A DNA stretch of 64,000 bases from Aureispira sp. CCB-E. Its GTDB lineage: Bacteria; Bacteroidota; Bacteroidia; Chitinophagales; Saprospiraceae. The translations under genes and the position numbers were made by a program. The stretch is taken from positions 6,731,501 to 6,795,500 of the forward strand of contig NZ_CP133671.1 of NCBI RefSeq assembly GCF_031326345.1, given 5' to 3'. The notes under the pieces were generated by a model. That model saw only the letters and a list, made by a program, of their open reading frames with translations. It did not search any database and was not told where the DNA came from. Shown piece after piece: positions 62,614 through 64,000 of this stretch (positions within the stretch are counted from its first letter, which is position 1; each line of letters opens with the position of its first letter).

Positions 62614-62645
62614 TTGCCTATTCAATTTTTTTTACCATATATTTG
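62614..62645 (+). promoter_or_regulatory. candidate promoter of the second PilJ-repeat gene (gap 62525-62863)
   Basis: TTG (62614-62616), 21-nt spacer, TATATTTG (62638-62645). The leader would be about 210 nt and contains a hairpin AATGAATAA/TTATTCATT (62782-62807) followed by ATTTTTT, an attenuator-like structure. Otherwise the gap holds nothing. Confidence 0.5.
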
Positions 62646-62863
62646 TATAATACAGTAACTAACAACACAACGAACTACCAACGATAAGTATTCAGCTAAT
62701 AATCAACATTATCTGAACGTAATTATCTTTTTTGGAAATCATCAACGCATTTATTACCCGATATTATAAAATTTTATCCCCAATGAATAAGCCCCCAATT
62801 ATTCATTATTTTTTATAAAAAGTCGTTTGTTTATTAAAACAACTGTCCTTAAATTTGATTTCT

Positions 62864-64000
62864 ATGTATCGTCAAACATTGCTATGGTTTGCCCTACTAA
62901 CTGGGCTAACCTACCCTTCTTATACCATCTCCTCTCCTACTCTCGTTAACGAAAAAGACAAAAACTTGACGATTCGTGAAGCACTAAACATCGCCATGCG
63001 TCAACAAACCTTGAGTCAACGTATAGCCAAAGTTTACTTTGCATTGAACAATAATCTTTACGAGCCTAAGTTTTATCAAGAAAGAGACCAAGCCATCGAA
63101 ACATTTGATTCTCAGCTAGAAAAGCTTAAAAATTATGCTCCTACAGATAAAATCAAACAAGCTATTAAAAATGTTCGAGAATTATGGCTCGAATATAAGA
63201 AAGTTGCTAGTTGGTCTATCAATGAGAAAGGTGCCACAAAACTACTGACACAATGCGATCATATGCTTCGTGCTTCTACTCATTTGGTTGCTTCTTATGA
63301 AGAATATGCCCAAGAGTTAGGTGAATTGTATAGAAATAGTGAGCTATCTGATATTATCAAATTGATCAAAGAAACGGGTAATCAACGAATGCTAACCCAA
63401 CGTATCATGTTGTTTTATTTGGCTGCCAAGCAAGATATTGACAAAGATGCTTGTATCAAAAAACTAACAGCAACCTCTAAGGAATACGACTTGGTTGTTG
63501 CCAAAATTGCTAATGCAGAAATTAACTCTCCTAAAATTCAAGTGGAAATCAAAGAAATACAAAAGTACTGGTCGGGCTTAAGTAATTACATCCAATTCTT
63601 TGATAAAGATCCTGCCTACGTCAATAGTATGTTATTACTATCCAACGAATTGACTCAAAAAGCCGATAAGATAGCTGCTATGTACCAAGATTTAGGGAAA
63701 AAGTTATCCATTAGCAAAACTTTAAATGTCATTGCTTATCAAAATATGTTGACGCAACGGATTGCCAAATCATATGTCGCTATGACCTACAAATATGCAA
63801 TCCCCAAACACAAGCGAGAATTAGTCGCCAGTATTGATTTGTTTGAAGAACAAATTAATTCGTTGCAACGATCTGCCCCCACAGAGGATACCAAAGAAGC
63901 CATACGTGTTGTCAATCTTATGTGGAAAAATTATCGAAAATTAGCCTTAGACTGGCAAGATATGAATGACATTAGCGTAGGGAAACTCTTAGAAAAAAGC
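62864..64000 (+). CDS. PilJ-repeat exported protein, paralogue (3' end beyond the window)
   Basis: At least 379 codons, open to the window edge, no stop seen. Signal peptide (about 1-25, LLWFALLTGLTYPSYTISS), then repeats in the same order as the first protein: LSQRIAKVYFAL (Gln52-Arg53), NQRMLTQRIMLFYLAA (179-180), NMLTQRIAKSYVAM (298-299). Spacings of 127 and 119 equal those of the first protein (128 and 119), and LNNNLYEPKFYQERD is identical in both, so this is a tandem duplicate; a fourth repeat should follow outside the window. ATG at 62864 follows the promoter candidate at 62614. Confidence 0.85.
   Translation, partial: MYRQTLLWFALLTGLTYPSYTISSPTLVNEKDKNLTIREALNIAMRQQTLSQRIAKVYFALNNNLYEPKFYQERDQAIETFDSQLEKLKNYAPTDKIKQAIKNVRELWLEYKKVASWSINEKGATKLLTQCDHMLRASTHLVASYEEYAQELGELYRNSELSDIIKLIKETGNQRMLTQRIMLFYLAAKQDIDKDACIKKLTATSKEYDLVVAKIANAEINSPKIQVEIKEIQKYWSGLSNYIQFFDKDPAYVNSMLLLSNELTQKADKIAAMYQDLGKKLSISKTLNVIAYQNMLTQRIAKSYVAMTYKYAIPKHKRELVASIDLFEEQINSLQRSAPTEDTKEAIRVVNLMWKNYRKLALDWQDMNDISVGKLLEKS

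Overview
The window is a stretch of an AT-rich Bacteroidota chromosome. It has a PorV-family protein and a long C25 peptidase with a type IX secretion (T9SS) C-terminal signal, promoters of the TTTG-N19-TAnnTTTG type (cleanest upstream of rpmH), an ExbB/ExbD cluster with three ExbD copies, a MurA with Asp in place of the usual catalytic Cys, and many short-signal lipoproteins. This fits a marine, Saprospiria-like lineage (Aureispira-like is a guess, not shown). I see no phage, plasmid, insertion sequence, CRISPR array or rRNA; most of the window is ordinary chromosomal backbone.

Layout. 0-6 kb: 2-hydroxyacid dehydrogenase, rsmA, M17 leucyl aminopeptidase, pdxA with a long disordered tail. 6-10 kb: ECF sigma factor with a membrane partner, then two secreted proteins with overlapping genes, one with a TonB-C-like domain. 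10-20 kb: a dicarboxylate/amino-acid:cation symporter, a 59-aa gene, a TerB-like protein, an outer-membrane barrel/lipoprotein pair, and a 1134-aa nSTAND ATPase-TM-coiled coil-WD40 protein. 20-30 kb: murA, an alpha/beta hydrolase, a MORN-like lipoprotein, the exbB-X-exbD-exbD-exbD cluster with an internal hairpin, tRNA-Ser(GGA), an SDR. 30-40 kb: DUF4230, a HAD protein, rpmH with its own promoter and terminator, a lipoprotein, an NlpC/P60 protein with an antitoxin-like front end, YicC, a K+ channel with a zinc-ribbon tail, a lone baseplate-like 1010-aa protein, ferritin, and a DUF3127 OB-fold protein. 40-53 kb: two lipoproteins, a WG-repeat protein, dnaG, the PorV-like protein and long PorU-like peptidase. 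52-64 kb: crotonase, two Omp28-like lipoproteins, a CDF metal exporter, DUF998, a 5'-nucleotidase, DUF819, a coiled-coil membrane protein, and two tandem secreted PilJ-repeat proteins, the second cut by the window edge.

The items most worth a second look are the tandem PilJ-only proteins at the right edge (60.9-64 kb), the nSTAND1/WD40 protein with the barrel/lipoprotein operon beside it, the lone baseplate-like protein, the antitoxin-like/NlpC fusion, and a family of intergenic repeats sharing a GCTACTGCGTGGT core in which internal segments are inverted between copies.

Starts were checked codon by codon. Where the longest reading frame began at TTG or GTG and a better start lay inside it, the shorter form is given and explained. 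No similarity search was possible, so family names rest on recognised motifs.
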